Source of the DNA: an uncultured Monoglobus sp.
GTDB taxonomy: Bacteria > Bacillota > Clostridia > Monoglobales > Monoglobaceae
Assembly: GCA_947624495.1 (NCBI GenBank)
Contig: CANQKP010000006.1
Location: 1-34,083 of the forward strand
Direction of reading: 5' to 3'
DNA: 34,083 bases
In this document: in pieces, positions 32,239-34,083 of the stretch
How positions within the stretch are numbered: position 1 is the first letter of the stretch
Layout of the letters: the number at the start of each line of letters is the position of its first letter
Position numbers and translations under genes: made by a program
Notes under the pieces: model-generated
What the model was told of the DNA's origin: nothing
The model's database searches: none
What the model saw: only the letters and a program-made list of their open reading frames with translations

Positions 32239-33174
32239 ATGAAACATTTTATAAGCATACACGACATAACTCACGAGGAGTTTAATCAGCTTCTGTCGCT
32301 CGCGGCAAAGCTTAAAAGGGAACAGAAGTCGGGCGTTACGCACCATATTCTGAAGGGCAAGACGCTGGCGATGATATTCACAAAATCGTCAACCAGGACC
32401 CGCGTTTCATTCGAGACGGGAATTTATCAACTGGGCGGTCAGGCGCTGTTTTTGAGCGCGAACGATATTCAGCTGGGCAGGGGCGAGACGATATACGACA
32501 CCGCCAAGGTAATGAGCCGGTTTGTTGACGGAATTATGATAAGAACTTTCGCGCATCAGGACGTCCTGGATCTTGCTGAGTACGGCTCGATCCCGATCAT
32601 CAACGGACTTACCGACCTTCTGCACCCGTGTCAGGCTTTAGCGGACCTTATGACTGTCAAGGAGCATAAGGGCAGACTGCGCGGACTTAAGCTCGCATAT
32701 ATCGGCGACGGCAACAATGTCGCACACTCGCTGCTCTACGCCTGCGCGAAAGCGGGCATGGACATCAGTGTGGCTTCGCCCAAGGGCTATGAATGCGACA
32801 GCGAGATAGTGAAAAACGCGAAGGAAGACGCCAAGGAACTCGGCTCTAAAATAATTATGACCAACGACCCGGTGGAGGCAATAACCGACGCCGACGTTGT
32901 TTATACCGACACATGGGCAAGCATGGGTCAGGAGAGCGAGAAGGAGGAGCGCGTGAAGGCGTTCCGCGGCTACCAGATCGACATGGAGCTGTTTGGCAAG
33001 TCAAAGCCCGACAGCATATTTATGCACTGCCTGCCGGCATACCGCGGCTTTGAGATGACTGCCGAAGTTATCGACGGCGAGCACAGCGTTGTGTTTGACG
33101 AGGCGGAAAACAGGCTCCACGCCCAGAAAGCTGTTATGGCAATGCTCATGGTGGGGGACAGCAAGAATGGATAA
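32239..33174 (+). CDS. argF: Ornithine carbamoyltransferase
   Basis: ArgF joins ornithine and carbamoyl phosphate to give citrulline. Starting at the ATG at 32239, after AAGGAGG, gives 311 residues; the track's earlier start lies inside argD. Carbamoyl-phosphate binding STRTR (51-55), HPCQ and the ornithine-site HCLPAYRG are all present, so it is a genuine ornithine enzyme of anabolic type. It is one base from argD, and its end overlaps the next gene by eight bases. The other arginine genes are not in the window. Confidence 0.95.
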   Translation: MKHFISIHDITHEEFNQLLSLAAKLKREQKSGVTHHILKGKTLAMIFTKSSTRTRVSFETGIYQLGGQALFLSANDIQLGRGETIYDTAKVMSRFVDGIMIRTFAHQDVLDLAEYGSIPIINGLTDLLHPCQALADLMTVKEHKGRLRGLKLAYIGDGNNVAHSLLYACAKAGMDISVASPKGYECDSEIVKNAKEDAKELGSKIIMTNDPVEAITDADVVYTDTWASMGQESEKEERVKAFRGYQIDMELFGKSKPDSIFMHCLPAYRGFEMTAEVIDGEHSVVFDEAENRLHAQKAVMAMLMVGDSKNG

Positions 33175-33676
33175 GCAGCTTTATGTGTTCGAGGTCAAAC
33201 GCGCCAGTAAGGACGATGTGCCGGCAATAAAAAAGATAACCAAGGACGCGTTCCTGAAATATTGCGAAATGGCGGATCTCGATTATGATATAGAGGCGCT
33301 GAACGAGACCAGCGAGGATGTTATCCACGACATTGAGACAAAAGAAGTTTACGTGGTGTTTATTGATGACGAGCCTGTCGGCGCGGTGCGTATTGAGCTG
33401 CTTGACAACAACGAGGCGTATCTCAGCCGTTTTGCTGTCAAATCGACCCAGCGCAACAACGGTATCGGAAAGATCCTGATGAGCGTGGTTGATAAGGTTA
33501 TGACCGAGAACAATGTCAGAATTCTCAGGCTCCATACCGGCTCTCATGTTACCCCGCTTATAAGGTTCTATTACGGCAGAGGTTTTTACATAAACTCGGT
33601 GGAGCACAGCAGGGGCTATCCCCGTGCCGAGCTGATCAAGGATTACAGCAAGAATAAGCACTTTTCGCTCGACTAA
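33167..33676 (+). CDS. GNAT-family N-acetyltransferase
   Basis: From the ATG at 33167, preceded by GGGGGA and overlapping the argF end by eight bases, the product is 169 residues. It has the GNAT fold marks: RASKDDVPAIKKIT at the N-terminus, VYVVFIDDEPVGAVRIEL, and the acetyl-CoA loop with QRNNGIGKILM, then FYYGRGFY. The substrate is unknown. Tight coupling to argD and argF hints at a role close to arginine metabolism, such as acetylating glutamate or an amine, but the protein lacks the kinase-like domain of classical ArgA and its sequence alone does not show it. Confidence 0.85.
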   Translation: MDKQLYVFEVKRASKDDVPAIKKITKDAFLKYCEMADLDYDIEALNETSEDVIHDIETKEVYVVFIDDEPVGAVRIELLDNNEAYLSRFAVKSTQRNNGIGKILMSVVDKVMTENNVRILRLHTGSHVTPLIRFYYGRGFYINSVEHSRGYPRAELIKDYSKNKHFSLD

Positions 33677-33708
33677 ACGCGCCGCCCAAACTATAAAAGG
33701 TGATACTG

Positions 33709-34083
33709 ATGAAAATTAAAGAATTGTTTTCCGGAGATTTCGGCGGCAGGGAAGTTACCGTCAGCGGCTGGGTGCGCACTGTCAGAGCGTCAAAAAATTT
33801 TGGATTTGTGGAGCTTAACGACGGTTCATGCTTTAAAAATCTCCAAGTAGTGATCGAGGAGGCGCGGCTGAGCAACTTTACCGAAATATCAAAGCTCAAT
33901 GTTGGCTCGGCGGTGACCGTCAGCGGCGTTTTGGAGCTGACCCCGGAGGCGAAGCAGCTTTTTGAGCTTAAGGCGGACAGCGCCGAGATCGAGGGCGCGA
34001 GCGCGCCTGAGTACCCGCTTCAGAAAAAGCGGCACACATTTGAATATCTCCGCACGATCCCGCACCTGCGTCCCAGGACCAAC
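33709..34083 (+). CDS. asnS: Asparaginyl-tRNA synthetase, N-terminal part (truncated by window edge)
   Basis: The ATG at 33709 follows AAAGGTGAT and opens a frame that runs off the window end (125 codons shown). The OB-fold anticodon-binding domain is plain: [28 protein letters not shown], and then [23 protein letters not shown], the linker into the class II catalytic core. The Asn-type enzyme is indicated by the [12 protein letters not shown] and YPLQKKRH pattern; an Asp-type enzyme would differ in this linker. It is 32 bases after the GNAT with no terminator, so it may share the operon. Confidence 0.93.
   Translation, partial: MKIKELFSGDFGGREVTVSGWVRTVRASKNFGFVELNDGSCFKNLQVVIEEARLSNFTEISKLNVGSAVTVSGVLELTPEAKQLFELKADSAEIEGASAPEYPLQKKRHTFEYLRTIPHLRPRTN

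Noticed and set aside
1-34083. tRNA, rRNA, CRISPR, IS or prophage features
   Set aside because: No tRNA-like cloverleaf ends, no regularly spaced repeats, and no transposase, integrase or phage motif was seen in any frame.

Overview
The window looks like a chromosomal segment from a low-to-mid GC, Gram-positive anaerobe of the Clostridia (Bacillota). Supporting signs are strong Shine-Dalgarno sequences, SigA promoters of the TTGACA-17-TATAAT type, an SLH-domain surface protein, DnaD-type and Zn-finger DnaC/DnaI-type replication proteins, a signal-less YidC with Jag/KhpB, and a TTG-started dnaA. The exact genus cannot be read from the sequence. I see no IS element, prophage, CRISPR array, tRNA or rRNA.

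Layout from left to right. (1) 1-3.4 kb: the end of a trp operon (trpB, trpA, +) converges on a pantothenate operon (panB-panC-panD, -) with a shared terminator; an orphan ideal promoter fires straight into that terminator. (2) 3.4-3.87 kb: a structured non-coding stretch with a minus-strand promoter, several hairpins and an intrinsic terminator upstream of panB, then the pyrG promoter. (3) 3.87-8.8 kb: pyrG, then a large, strongly expressed-looking SLH surface protein. (4) 8.9-22.8 kb: a surface glycosylation island. On + lie a GT-C-like protein, a GtrB/CsbB-like GT2, a second GT2, a YfhO-family protein, a PTPS-related membrane protein and a DUF6020-like membrane protein. Converging on - lie a small exported protein, an OafA-type acyltransferase and another GT-C protein. 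(5) 22.86-27.57 kb: a minus-strand replication-initiation operon, dnaA-mnmE-dnaD-dnaC/I. (6) 27.57-27.98 kb: the divergent dnaA/rpmH spacer, a candidate oriC with a 36-bp pure A/T run but no perfect DnaA box. (7) 27.98-34.08 kb: rpmH, rnpA, yidD, yidC, khpB (jag), running almost directly into an arginine cluster (Cys-rich domain fused in frame to argD, argF, a GNAT) and the start of asnS.

How the genes work together. The glycosylation island has the parts for extracytoplasmic glycan transfer: GT2 enzymes with C-terminal membrane helices would charge undecaprenyl phosphate with a sugar, and the polytopic GT-C/YfhO-type proteins would move it onto an outer acceptor. That acceptor might be the neighbouring SLH protein, a cell-wall polymer or a teichoic-acid-like glycan, with the acyltransferase decorating the product. 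The gene strand switch at 27.6-27.9 kb fits a bidirectional origin. If so, the pyrG/SLH/glycosylation block on + is transcribed head-on to the leftward fork.
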